Source of the DNA: Lineus longissimus
Taxonomy: Eukaryota > Nemertea > Pilidiophora > Heteronemertea > Lineidae
NCBI RefSeq assembly: GCF_910592395.1
Contig: NC_088320.1
Coordinates: forward strand, 13,020,501 to 13,084,500
DNA: 64,000 bases
Direction: 5' to 3'
Shown here: in pieces, positions 10,797 through 22,976 of the stretch
Position numbering within the stretch: the stretch's first letter is position 1
Layout of the letters: each line of letters opens with the position of its first letter
Translations under genes and position numbers: made by a program
Notes under the pieces: model-generated
What the model saw: only the letters and a program-made list of their open reading frames with translations
The model's database searches: none
Told to the model about the DNA's origin: nothing

Positions 10797-13700
10797 AGTG
10801 ATGGAGAAGCGCGATTCGTGCACTACATGTTGAAAGGCTTGGAACCAGGCATGCCGCATTTTGATGCTTTTAAAGAGATGTCTTTCGGCGAACTCAGCTG
10901 GGAGAGTATTATAAAAGAGGTAAAATGCACATTTTGGTTATCATATATGATATATGTTTTGGTCCTTGAGGACGGCAAGCAGAAGGGCCACTTTATACAT
11001 GTAAGGTCCTTAGGCAAGACACTCAGCATCAGTAAAAGCAAAGTGTGTTGTCTATGAAATATAAAGTTGGGTGTGTCATTGAAACAATAACAAATAAGTA
11101 TAGAAATAACCAGGCATCTCTTGAAAGTTGATGTATTCATTATGTCTTCTACATCGTTGTAGGTTCAAGATGACGATGGCAATTTCTTCTCCTTTATAAC
11201 TCCGGAAAGCATGATCAAGATGATGTTCTCTAACCCTCGAACTTCAGAAGTGTTACTGAGGTAAAATACTGAATAGTGCAACGACTGGATATATACACTG
11301 TATGGACTCTTTGTTTAATTTAAATGTAGCCTTTACATAAAATGTAGGTAGCAAACACTAAGCAATTAAGTTCACCATTAATTGGTTTCCAGCAAGTTTC
11401 CAATAGAGAAAATATATTCATATGTACAGCGAAACAACATTAACCCCATTCGTTATCTGTTGATGTGTTTGAGATGTAACACTGCTTCTTTATTTCAGAG
11501 GGGACGATTTGACACCGGCAAATGATGAAATATCGGAGCAATGTCATGGGGCTAAATTTCAAAAAATGATGCCATCTGCAGATAAGATTTTTGCGCCTGT
11601 TAACTTTTTCCTGGATGACATGTCAGCCAACAAAAGTCGTCGATGGAAACCACTGCATGTCGTCCAGGCCCAGTCTGCGATAGTCCCAGTCAACTTACGA
11701 TCAAAATTAGACTTCGTCAGATTCATTTCTGCTTCGGAGAGGGTTCCGATTTTAGATTTGATGAAGGTAATCAAGGAGCATATGGATACAATCAAAGAGT
11801 AAGTATGGCACATTTCTGTTTTCAGCAGATTCACGTGCTGTATGTTCAATTAGTTTGAAAAAAAATGTTTGCCGTATGCAGTGTTCCGTTGATAAGTAGC
11901 TTTATACATTAATTTGTACTATATGCTGGTAGACAGGCATGTACTGTTCCATAAATCTCTATGTTCCCAGCCTATGGAATATGCTTGCATAACACATGGA
12001 GGTACATGTATTATAATACCTCCATGCATAACAGAAACAACGAAGGACTTTCGGGGGCTTTGTGGTTGAATTGCATGTAGACAACTTTCCACTTCATATA
12101 TTCATGCTTAATTCTGTAGTACCCGTTGTCAATATCAACAAGTTAGAATTCAAAATTTGCCTTTTTACAGGAGTGGAATTGAAGTTTTCGATGCTGCTAC
12201 GAAGTCTGCGAAATTAGTGATGACCGAAACCTGCTGTGGCATTGCCGACTTCACTGAACTTCAGGAGGTTTGTTGTCATTTGGGACCAAATACACATAAA
12301 TTCTGTCCAAGATGCCATGTGAGTATTCAATCGGTTGGTCTAGTAATTACAGCCTAGAAATGTATTTTGCAAAATGACATTCTTATCATATTTTATCATA
12401 ATTTTCTAAAATAAATTACTTTGTATTAGCTTATAAATGTGCAGGCCTGATTCATAACCGTCATCACGTTTTTCCCTAACGTTACTGTCTTATCAATGGT
12501 TCTCAGAATATGTATAATATATTGTCTTTTGCAGGCAACAGCCAAACACTTTGGGCAAAAGAGCGTGATGCGCTCCGTGGAGGAAACACGAACAACCTTG
12601 TCGAGAATGATCATTAGAACAAATAATCAAGAGCTCCGAAACAAACTGGCATAAAGGAAGGACCAGGAAATCCTGTTATGGATATGCTCAACCCACACGA
12701 GTATGCGGAATTCCAAATATGTTTTAATACACTATACATTATACAACTTTTGATATCATCAAAGGTTGAAATATTATCATGTTGGTTCTCAAATTATCAT
12801 ACAATCTTTTCAACTGTTCTCTTCATATGATCGTCCCAACATAATGATGGTTTAACAGACAGTTATTTTGGAGAACGGGAGCAATGTATATTTCATGTAC
12901 GGTTGTCAAAAAGAGGACACTACGATATGCCAAGTTTGTACTCATGTTCTCATAATATTTGATTATTTTCATTACAGGGACATGCCAGTTGGAATCCTGC
13001 CTTGGATTTATTTAGGCCTTGGAAAGCACCTACTCAAATTCTGCATTAACAAACTGGGTGACAAAAAGAAAGAAAAACTTGTACTCCACCTACGCTCGAT
13101 TGACCAGAGTGACGTTTCAGTCGCTTTTACATCAGATATCACGAAGTATCTCGATTCAAGACAGGGAAAAGATATCAAACAATATGTAAGTCAAATTAAA
13201 GTACCCCATTTAGTATTTTTCAAACAATAATCGGTCAAGATAGGGATGGTTTATTGTCTGTCGACGCTTTCAAATGCACTTCCTATGCACACTTCCACAA
13301 ATATACCAACTAAATATGCATTGTCTCCTTGAAATGTGTCATTGCATCTTAATCTCGTTAATAAAATGTAATACATGTATCGTCATTTTTATAGGAATTA
13401 TATTTACTTTCAGCTTCAACTTGCTCCATTTAACTTCGATTATGCCGGGTTGGAGCCAAGGTTCTTGAAAATGCTTTGCAAACTTGCTACAGTAAGTTCA
13501 ATTTACTGGTAGATTAATACAGATGCACAAAAAGAAAACTGCAATAACTCTGTACTAAGTATTTGGACTTGCAACACCTTCCTGCAACATAACATAGAAT
13601 CCTTACAGGCTCATTTTTTGTATTCCATGTCAAATGAGAAACTTTTCTTGAATCGAAAATACGACATCCTGTTTATAAGGCCGGTGCTCTAAATACGGAT

Positions 13701-15865
13701 ACATCTAAATGGTAAATGTCTTTTATTCGTCAGATTTCAAAAACCATAGATGAAACAAAAATATACACAACAGACAGTATCATCAATCTGCAAGAAGAAC
13801 TTAATGGATACTTGAAACAAGTGCAGGAAAATGCGCCTGATCTGGGAAAAAAGGTAAAAACACACACATGACCACACACCTCGTAAGTTGGTACACACTT
13901 TACCTAGTGTGCAAATGCTTTAGCACATTGCATGTAGAAAATCATTATGAAACAGATAGCGCAACGAGTAGCACTATCTAGGGCAGTCTGCTTAATAGTC
14001 AGTTAGAAGGCCTTATAACCATCCTGAGGAAGTCAATGAGAGGTCAATGTTCGCCTCTCCAGCCTTGCACCAGGGCGGGAGAAGCGAACATCAACCCCTG
14101 ATTTCCTCAGGATGCTCCGCCCCCCCCCCCCCCCGCAGTGGTTATCCCGCCCCTTTTTCATACCGTGCTAAGGATGAGGATGACAGACGCCGCAATCCAA
14201 AGGAACTGGGTTAAGAGTCAAGTACAGATTGATGACATAAGAAACCACGGACCTCCAAAGGCATACCGGAAGGATCAGTTTGAAAAACTTCATTGCAATA
14301 TAAGAAAGATCTTATTCAATCAGAATCAATTGGCCCGAAGCAGAGACACCGTCCGTCAAATTGCCGACTGCCAAATACTGCAACATATACTTGATGGGGG
14401 CTATTTCAAGAATGGGGGAGAATGGTGCGTAGTATGTAGCATGGTCAGAATCGTTGTTTATGAAAAAGTGAAATATGATGTTTTGAAAAATCGATGTTTT
14501 GAATTAAAATGATTTGTAATTAATCAAAGCACTGAGGAGATCAGTTAACTGTTCCACTGTCGTGGTTTCTTTTCACAGGGTGAGCTGTGGCAGCAATGTC
14601 AGGGCCATTGGAGAATCGTCCATGGTCAAACAATTCCTTGGGTACCCTCAGGAACAACAAATGAACAATGTTCCAATGCTTCGAAAACTGAAAAAAGTGA
14701 AGTAAGTACTATCACATCAAATGGAGCCGTAGCTCTATCCTACTTCATGGTACAACCATAATTTTAGCCCAAAAAGAATTATCCTGAACGTATTAACCTT
14801 TTACTATTAGATTACCTTCTTTTATTGACTCACTTCATAGAGAGTTATGTTAAAGTTTTGGTTTCCCCAGCCTGTTCGTCATTAATGAAGCGTGGTCACA
14901 ATGTAAAGACATGTCGGCACCGGAGTTTCGACCATAAAAAAATTACTGTATGTTTGTATTGACATCACATTGACAAACATGACAAGTGGGGAAATGATTT
15001 CTGAAGATTGGTTGATACACTTCGCCACGGATGTATAGACCTCGCTTACGAATTATGATCAGCCTTCGTATATCAATTTGCACAGACTTCGTCTACACTG
15101 AACTTGTTCGATAAACATTTCATTAAACGCATTTTTCAGCAATGGTGCGATAGGAGAAGAAAGTTTATTAGAAGCAAGTGCTTGCCGTGCGAGGTCAGGC
15201 GAGATAGCAAATGTTGGAAATGCTGTGTTGTATGAAAATGAACATGGAATGGTAAAAACTATTGCACTAGTTACTATTTTGAAAATAATTAACGTTGTCG
15301 CATACACAAGTAAATCGGATCAGCTACATAAAAACGTGCCCACAGCTATATTATACTTTGTGGGATTGATCGCAATAGTTGTACAACAATGCTAAAAGGT
15401 CTGGGGGAAGGAAAATAGTTTTTATTTCAATCTATATTAACTTTATTTTCGAACCAAGACTAACTGATGTTTCGACATGTTTGTTCATGTCGGTTTTATG
15501 ATCTGTCTAAACTCTCATCGTCTTTTCAGGAATGTTTCGGCATATTCATGGGCGGCAAAAAAATATGTTGGCACCAAGAAATCACGATACAGAAATTGAT
15601 GCCGATGAGACAAAAAAGACTTGGTTGCGAAATGGTAGCAAAATCAGCTGCCGACAGCATTTGCACACGGCCATCAAATTTGATACGGAAAATATCGGTG
15701 CTCCATGAATGCCAAGGTGGACATTGTGGGGTAATGGAGAAGAAGGTTAGCAGGAAGGTTGAGCAGAAAAGTGCAAATGTCTTACAGAAGCTTTTGAAAC
15801 ACAATGAAGACCACAATGTCTGGATTGTTAATAAATTCAGACTAAATCGTTTTAATGTTTGTTGA
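10797..15865 (+). CDS. TNP2-like (EnSpm/CACTA-related) transposase gene, at least 12 exons
   Basis: Exons with matching phase and GT-AG boundaries are 10797-10919, 11163-11260, 11499-11798, 12171-12318, 12535-12700, 12978-13185, 13414-13491, 13734-13853, an exon ending at 14424 (start unresolved), 14579-14701, 15140-15251 and 15530-15865 with the stop. In order, the product carries FFLDDMSANKSRRW, a GIEVFDAATK strand, a CHLGPNTHKFCPRCH zinc-like cluster, NPHE joined to DMPVGILPW, QLAPFNFD, QNQLARSRDTVRQIAD with ILDGGYF, and SVLHECQGGHCGV near the C terminus. From memory, this order matches the multi-exon TNP2-like transposases common in basidiomycetes and some invertebrates. One base appears to be missing near 12648, where CTGGCATAAAG shifts the frame. 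The first exons were not found. It may be an ageing transposon or a retained host gene. Confidence 0.8.
14013..14148. repeat. Foldback (MITE-like) inverted repeat in a transposase intron
   Basis: ATAACC, ATCCTGAGGAA (14021-14031) and ATGTTCGC on the left are answered in reverse order by GCGAACAT, TTCCTCAGGAT (14103-14113) and GGTTAT on the right. A run of C lies at 14120-14134. Because the apparent acceptor CGCAG at 14138 lies inside this foldback, it is probably not the true exon start. Confidence 0.6.
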
Positions 15866-16054
15866 TGCATCTCTAAATGAAACGGCCAGGGGCCATTGTG
15901 CTCACCGTAAGTATAGTTAGTAGACAATTAATTCATGCTAGTTACAGAAAGTGCTACAGTATGTAGCCAAATGAAAGTTTTATGAGGTAAAATCAAAAAC
16001 CATGTGCAAGTAATACTGTATGGTGGTTAGCTGGTCCCATGTTCATCAGACTGC

Positions 16055-16165
16055 TTAAAGCTTCAAGTTCATAGCTTTTGCGGTTGAGAAACGCGCCATA
16101 ATATTACACTCAAACGGCCATTTTACGCCATTTGACCTCTGCGACCTTGAAAAGTCGGTCAAATT
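16055..16165. repeat. Third copy of the GACCTTGAAAAGT(A/C)GGTCAAAT dispersed repeat
   Basis: It aligns with 4165-4280 over about 100 bp, including GAGAAACG(C/T)GCCATA and TTTTACGCCA. Confidence 0.7.
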
Positions 16166-17459
16166 ATTTTGTTTTTAGGAGAAGGGCAATTATGATCATG
16201 TTGATTCAAACATACCGTTGGTAATTAATGTCACAGCCTTTAACACCTTCGGTGCCAAAGGTTTTTTAGAGGGGTACTTTTTGCACCAAAATGACTACAT
16301 CTTTTGCAAGAAATGGTGTAGCCGGGCCAAAAATCATTTAAATTAGCCGGGGATGCATTCAAAACACGGCAAACAAGTCCACCTTCTGCGTGCATGCAGT
16401 CGCAGCGGTTAAAAGTATCTTGCCGTGGCGGCAGGGGCATGAGAAACTTGAACATTTTACTGTGCGAGCCACATTTGGTGGGAAATGCCAACTTTGAAGG
16501 CCTGTAGCTCCTAAACGGTGCAAGATATCGAAAAACGGAGCACACCAAATGATCTGAAATCTACTCCTCTTCATTTTGGCACCAAGTGTTAACTACTCGT
16601 ATTTGTATAAACACTTGCATGTACATGTATTTGATATTGCTAACTTATAAGTAACACTATTGAGACCACGACTAATTCCAAGTCAAGCAATAGTCTCTGC
16701 GACACAATAACTTTTACAACTCCAGCTTCCAATTTTCTAATTCATGGTTGCTGCATTATCCTCATACATTTACTTTTGCATGTACATAGTTATAAAAGGT
16801 TTGAACACAATAACATGTTAAGATTTAATGAGACTACAGTAATCGAGACTTGGAATTAGTTTCGGACCATTTTCATGCAGTTAGTGTAAGGGGTCGTGCC
16901 TCACTGGGTCCTTTGGTTTTGCATTCAGACAAAATTAACAATTGTCTAGCAAAGCCAAACCTATTACGGTTCAGGTCATCAGGTGGTCAGTGAGACCAAA
17001 GCCAACCATAATAGAAAGTGAACATGATTCATGAACTAGAACTGAACGAATTGGTTAGGCATAAATGTTATGACGAAGAAGAAGCATTTTGAATTCGTAA
17101 CATTGATTATAATGCGCAAGAGCTGATTATGTTGGCTTAAATGTGACAGTGTACATGATTCGATGTTCTCAAACATACATGTATGCCATGTGTGAAATAG
17201 TATTAAAAAAACACCTTAAGTAACATGTTATGTTACTTCTTAATTATCGACTATATGCATTATTATCAAACTGACTATTTGAGTGGATGAGATCAGGGGG
17301 ACTCCAAGTTGATTCGTCAGGGGGAGATGAAACTGATGACTAAGGGGCCACATCCCTGCCACCTCCCCCCACCCCCTACATAGCTACAGCTATCCGTGCC
17401 CCAGACAAATGACTGATATCCCCGCAAAGAATCTGAATACTAACCCCCAAACGGAACTC
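16166..17459. other. No gene recognised
   Basis: I see no splice-supported exon, repeat array or RNA gene in this stretch. Confidence 0.45.
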
Positions 17460-17897
17460 GCAGGATTGGCAAAAACGATATGTAAAGTATTGGAGCATTA
17501 ACAAGATACGGCGTCACTAATCAAACTTACGGAAAATAAGGAGAGAAATTGGCCAAGCTTAATTTTCTTCCGTCATAGAATCTATGATGGAACATGATAG
17601 ATTCTATAACGGATTCCATCAACTATCCATTGACGGCCCATGGACGTTCCATCCACGGACGCCCATCCACGGATAGCTGCTGGAGATTCTCCATCAGCTA
17701 TCCGTGGACGGCCCATGGACGGAACGTTCATGATTAATCACCATCAGCTATCCGTAGACGGAGACTTTTGCCTGAGTACCAAGCCAATTTTGGCGCGATT
17801 TGCTGTGGGGGTTGGAAGTTGGAACAGCCTGACGTATGTGCCGGTGCCTCGGCGAAAGTAACCCCCGATAAAACTGCTAACCCGTCGCTAATTTATA

Positions 17898-19213
17898 AGC
17901 GCGCAGCAGAAAACCGAAGGCTTTTCTGCGAAGCGCTACTATGGTTAACGTACATAACGTATCCAATGTAAACAATGTTTCTCAAGTCCATGGATTCGAT
18001 TCAAATGGCTTATATTTGACTTAAAATGGCCGCCAAAAGAGATAAACGCGCGAAGGAAGCAACTCGACTATTCTGAGCTCCGAGGGAGAACCACAAGAAT
18101 ATTCACACTATTTTTTAATCAAACTTCAATTTCAGGGGGGTTTGGGGGTTTACTCCCCGTCATAAGTGTTTTGAATTCAGTAATAATATCCAAGAGATGC
18201 TTTTAAATGGATATAATCCAGAATTAATGAAGCAAAAGACGGGAAGGCGTTTCGAGAAAAAAAAATTATTTTGAGGTTTCAATAAACCTTTTGAACGAAT
18301 TCCATATGGGCCGTGGTGGGATCCGGAGACACCTTAAGGAGGAATGTATGTTTTTATGGGGTACCATTGGTTGTGCAGATCTTCTGTTTTTTTCTAAAGA
18401 ATAATCAATATTCGCTAGCAGGCTTTTTATGCTCCCAGGTATGAAGAAGGTTCTATGTTCCTCAGGTTCTTTGTTCATCAGTCTGGTGTTCCTCAAGAGT
18501 CAAGTGTCTTCCAGTCTCTTTGCCTGCAAAAACCCTTTCAAACCAATTTTTTTATGCATTAACCATTTGGCAACATTTTGGTAGGAGAAAAACCTGATCC
18601 CTGACCCCTTGAATTGGTTGCCCAGGTACGACCACAAGCAATTGTCTCAAGGAAGCCACCAGTACGACCTCTTGGTATTCTTGCCAATATCATACCAGTG
18701 AAAAGGAATGGTAATGCTGGTTGAGGGTTGGAGTTAGGGTACCATCAAAGGAGTACTCCTTCCTCACTCTGGGTTAAACGTGTCAAAGGACTGCACCATC
18801 ATGAAGGTTTGGGGGTTCCACTCGAGCACCCCGGGGTAAGCAGCTCGGAAGGACTTATTGAGAGGCCAATAGGGGGTTGAGGGGCCTTCCCCCCAATGCA
18901 CTGGCTAAAACATGTCAGAAGGACGGGGGTTGGGGGGGGGGGAGGGCTCTCCATGTCGACAGTTGCGCGAGTTCAATAGAGCTTGCACTTTACATTAGAA
19001 TCTGCCAGAGTCCCAGACTACGATAGTCCGGACACCTTTCGCGGGGGGGACACTTTCCATTTATTTGCCGGCTAAAGTTCAGCCTAAAGAGATACACGGA
19101 GAAAACTGTATATCAAAACAAAAAAAATGGCGGATTGGAACTCTAACCAGGTTCCCCCCCCCCCCCCCCCCCCCAACCTAAAGGCGCTTCGCGCTTACTA
19201 GGGCACTGCACTG
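17898..19213. mobile_element. 1.3 kb insertion present only in the shortened unit copy
   Basis: Units 1 and 2 read CTAATTTATAGCATTGAC. Here about 1.3 kb separates CTAATTTATA from TAGCATTGAC, consistent with a TA target duplication. Both ends are rich in GCGC/GCGAAGCGC words (AAGCGCGCAGCAG at the left, GGCGCTTCGCGCTT near the right), suggesting degenerate inverted ends. A run of about 22 C lies at 19152-19173. I see no transposase. A non-autonomous DNA element fits best. Confidence 0.5.
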
Positions 19214-19239
19214 ATAATATTAGCATTGACAATAAAGAC

Positions 19240-19372
19240 ACTATACCTATACCTCTTTTACCTAGTACCTTTTTACCTGTACCTTTTTTGCCGAAACCTT
19301 TTTACCGATACCTTTTTTGCCGATACCTTTTTAACTGGTACCTTTTTTACCGTACCTTTTTTACCTACATTC
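19240..19372. repeat. Imperfect TACC(T)nACC minisatellite
   Basis: Units of roughly 15 bp of the form TACCTTTTTTACCGA are repeated about eight times. The paralogous positions have fewer: about four at 33478-33530 and about six at 45278-45353. Confidence 0.75.
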
Positions 19373-20101
19373 GTGCCTTAGTGTGTGAAAGGTACTAATA
19401 ATAATTGCCCACGCATATTGAACCAATGACAACTTGAAAACATCCCGTGTTGGACCAAGAGGCCACCTTCAGTAAACCCCCTCCCGCTTGTCTCTCACTA
19501 GATGCTGTAGCTTTGGTGAGTGGAGAACTACAACAACTAATCGGAATATTTGTGCAAAACCGATGTTTGATGTATGAAGTGATGATTGCCCGCCAAAACT
19601 ACAATCATTTCGATTGTAAAGTAATTCAGAAAGAGACTTGAAACGTTCAAATAATTTGCAACATCATCATAATTTCACATGCATGAACATGTATTGATAA
19701 ATGCCAGTCCTGCAACCTATGATGTCATCCTATTGTTTACTAATTAATCGTTTTCAATGCAGTTTGCGTATTGTTGTCACATCCGAAGGCCTCACTCGGA
19801 ATGAACAATTGAAAAACCTGATCATTCCGCCGTTTTCTCTTTCCCAATGTAATTTTCTTTGAATCTGGTGATGGTAAAATACCATAGACTGTAGATGGGG
19901 TGATCTGGCCGCCCAATCACTTCCCTATATATATACACGGTAAGCAGGTAAGGGCTCTGAGTCATGTTAGATTCAGCACTAAATATATGCCTCCTACAAG
20001 CACGAATAGTTTTGACGTACTGTGAGATGTGAGAGACTCCTATTGGCGACTTCTTGTGATTTTATCTTGCCGACCTAGCTACTTCCTATAGAGTTCCTTT
20101 A

Positions 20102-21381
20102 AGGTTTGGTTTTGTAACGGAGAACAATAAATAAAATCATTAAGCCAGCAGCTATCATCAGTCATAAGAATCGATCTTACCATGCTATCCATAACGGTCA
20201 GGATCACGCCGTTTGACAACTGTTATTGTTCCTTAGATTGTATTGTGCTACTGTTTCAGTTCGAAACCAATTCTATATTTCATGAGAGTGAGAGCTAATA
20301 AAGTAAATATCATCGTCGGTCCCCCATCATTATCATTCTACCCCGTGAGCGAGCGATGACGGTGAAGTATTGGCGATAGGTCCTGTGTGCTCTGTCATTT
20401 GGAACTTGATCATTCCAGCAAATTCTCCGAAGAGAGCTTCTTTGTAGGTTGCTTTCAGCACGGTCCTGCAGAATGATGTTGTCCAGTCTTTTAGTACCTT
20501 TTGTTGCTGTCCTGATGTCAAACGAACCATATCGAAATCTCTGAACTCGTTTGATGTGTGAGGATGATAAATGACTTGAGATATCGTTTTGTTGCAGTTA
20601 ACACATTTTTGTCAGGCGGAACGCTCTTTTTTTATTTCAGCCAGACTCTCCATGATTGTGGTGCATACATATAATATCCAGTGTAGATTAATCTATTTTG
20701 ATAATATGAACAATAGCCTGGTGTGACGTAGCGGCTTTTAAGGCACTGGTACCTCTTTGTTAAAACAGCTGAACACCTATATCAAAATAACAATGAGTTT
20801 ATTATAAGGTTTGGTTTTGTAACGGAGATCAATAAATAAAATCATTAAGCCAGCAGCTATCATCAGTCATAAGAATCGATTTTACCCATGCTATCCATAA
20901 CGGTCAGGATCACGCCGTTTGACAACTGTTATTGTTCCTTAGATTGTATTGTGCTACTGTTTCAGTTCGAAACCAATTCTGTATTTCATGAGAGTGAGAG
21001 CTAATAAAGTAAATATCATCGTCGGTTCCTCATCATTATCATTCTACCCCGTGAGCGAGCGATGACGGTGAAGTATTGGCGATAGGTCCTGTGTGCTCTG
21101 TCATTTGGAACTTGATCATTCCAGCAAATTCTCCGAAGAGAGCTTCTTTGTCGGTTGCTTTCAGCACGGTCCTGCAGGATGATGTTGTCCAGTCTTTTAG
21201 TACCTCTTGTGACTAACCTTATACTGCTTCTGCTTTGCAACCACCGTCAGCCAGGTAGGGGTCTTGATGTCTATATTCGATGCAGTTTTGTGAAGTTGTC
21301 ATTTGAAATGTAAGACACAACTGTCCTGATGTCAAACGTACCATATCAAAATCTCTGAACTCATTTGATGTGTGAGGATGA
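20102..21381. repeat. Local tandem repeat of about 0.7 kb at the start of unit 1
   Basis: 20102-20806 (from AAGGTTTGGTTTTGTAACGG) is repeated from 20808 on. The second copy is cut at 21381 by the DIRS element and resumes at 26846. The first copy replaces a segment of about 112 bp (21198-21318 in the second copy) with TTTTGTTG. Confidence 0.85.
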
Positions 21382-21445
21382 TTTCACCTCATTTCACAAT
21401 ACTACGGAATTCCATGAGATGACGTCACTTATTCCCGCCAGCAGT
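21382..21445. repeat. DIRS left inverted terminal repeat
   Basis: Begins TTTCACCTCATTTCACAATA. The inner 32 bp core (from CATGAGATGACGTCAC) is inverted at 26731-26762 with two mismatches. The outer 36 bp is inverted at 26521-26556. Confidence 0.9.
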
Positions 21446-21669
21446 ACGCCAAGTGACCCTGCCAGCTAGAATATTTTGCACGCTGTGTGCTCTCGTTATC
21501 TTTACTAATATTTCGGTCTCTTGACTATTGTGTTGGTTTTTTGTGTGGCTGCCTGAGAGTTTTGATCCTTGTGCGCTGGTTCGAGCTTGTTTTGGCGAAG
21601 ATCGGATCGCTTTGGTGGAGTTTTTCTGCTCTTGAGTGACTGACTGTCATCGAGTCCGGCAATTAAAAC

Positions 21670-22976
21670 ATGGCGTCTCAGTTAAAATCTGACGAACTCG
21701 TTGCTGACGCCGAGGTGGCGGTTGACCCCTCCAAGCTGTTAAATACATCGAGAAATTCAAAGAAATCAGATAAAGCTTCGGCCTCTGGTGCGGACATTTT
21801 TTCTTTGCCGACCAAGCCTAAATCGACGAGTTCGAAACGTAAATCCGTATCGGCGGTTACGAAAAAACCGAACAAGCAGAGTCGCCAAGATGGCGGACAT
21901 GTTGTGGAATGTCAGTTTGATGATGACTTTGGTTCGAATATTGCGGCGGTTTCTAAGACGCCTGTCGTTGGATGTACTCACAGTCAGGATAACACTGTGC
22001 TAGATAAGATTCTTAATCGGCTTGAAGCTTTAGAAAGTGCTACTCGGCCTCTGAACAGGTCAGTAAAGTCTGTTTCTGCAGCTCTTGGTGCCCCCCCCCG
22101 GCCGGTGATGATGGCGATTTGATTGATGGGCCTGGTTTCAGCTATGATGACCAAGAGGAAGGTGAATGGGCAGATGAGCAATTTGTTGCTGATGATTCTG
22201 ATCCTTTTATGGTTTTGGAGAAAAAGTTACATCTGCTGATTCCGCACCTCGGACGAAGGACAACCATGGTTTGGTAGATGATGCTCTTGCCGATTTGCAC
22301 AATTTCTTTGAGCAGGATGAGTCCTTGGGCACTCCTGTGCTCAGAGAAGACTTTGGACAAGTATTCTTTCCCTGATAACTGCAAGGCCTTGACAGTGCCT
22401 AAAACCAACCCCATCATTTGGGAGAAAATGAAACGTCAGACGAAGTGGCTGGACAATTCAATGCAAAAGAATCAAAAGCTAGTTCTCAAGAGTATGGTGC
22501 CTATTGTTCGTCTTCTCCATCAGGTTCGTACGGAGAAACTGAAAATTGAGAGTATCTTGCCGACGCTAACAGACACTGTCCGTATTTTATCGTCATTATT
22601 TACGAAGACTTGTCAGACTCGTAAAGAACTGATTCGCTCCGATTTACATGAGCCTTTTACTAAGCTGTGTGCTGTTGATCACCCCATTGGGATGAGCAAT
22701 TTGTTCGGAGATGATTTGTCCAAAGACATAAAAGACATTGCTGAGTCAGACGTTCTGGGGAGGAAATTACATGGTCGACCTACCCGACTGAACAACTTTC
22801 GAGGAAGATTCCGTTCCACGCCCTACTCACAGTCTAGACAGCGTTTGTTAGTGCAGCGTTACCGCTGGGGGAGTCCAAGTTATCGTTGGATGCAGCAAGG
22901 ACCTCGTCGGGGTCAAGATCGTCGACAGTACCAGCCAAGGTCGTCCAGGACGACCGACACAAAAGTCAAAAAGTAG
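21670..22976 (+). pseudogene. DIRS gag-like ORF, broken by frameshifts
   Basis: The first segment (21670-22122) begins MASQLKSDEL and is Lys/Ser rich. The last open segment (to 22976) has the conserved-looking KTNPIIWEKM and a basic, Arg/Gln/Tyr-rich tail (RFRSTPYSQSRQR), probably nucleic-acid binding. The frame changes in a 10 C run at about 22089, again at an A run near 22222, and again near 22345. Two changes lie in homopolymers, so sequencing error must be excluded. The 3' end overlaps the start of the RT ORF in another frame, as is usual in DIRS elements. Confidence 0.75.

Larger units (their letters stand above)
17460..20807. repeat. Shortened copy of the 10.95 kb duplicated unit
   Basis: 17460-17897 matches 33040-33460 and 44850-45260. 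It includes a palindromic stretch around ATCATAGAATCTATGATGG and repeated CCATGGACGG/CATCCACGGA words. 17898-19213 is extra here. 19214-19921 resumes the match (33460-34085; 45256-45905). At 19922 the copy jumps, at a TATATATACACGG join, directly to sequence found at 37046 in the next unit. It therefore lacks about 2.96 kb that units 1 and 2 have (34086-37045). It ends at about 20806, where unit 1 begins. Confidence 0.85.

Noticed and set aside
14138-14230. Acceptor CGCAG at 14138 as the start of a transposase exon
   Set aside because: It lies in a foldback repeat with a C run, and its phase does not match the preceding exon.
17570-17760. CRISPR-like or operator palindromes
   Set aside because: Overlapping CCATGGACGG/ATCATAGATTCTAT words have no regular spacers and are part of the duplicated unit.
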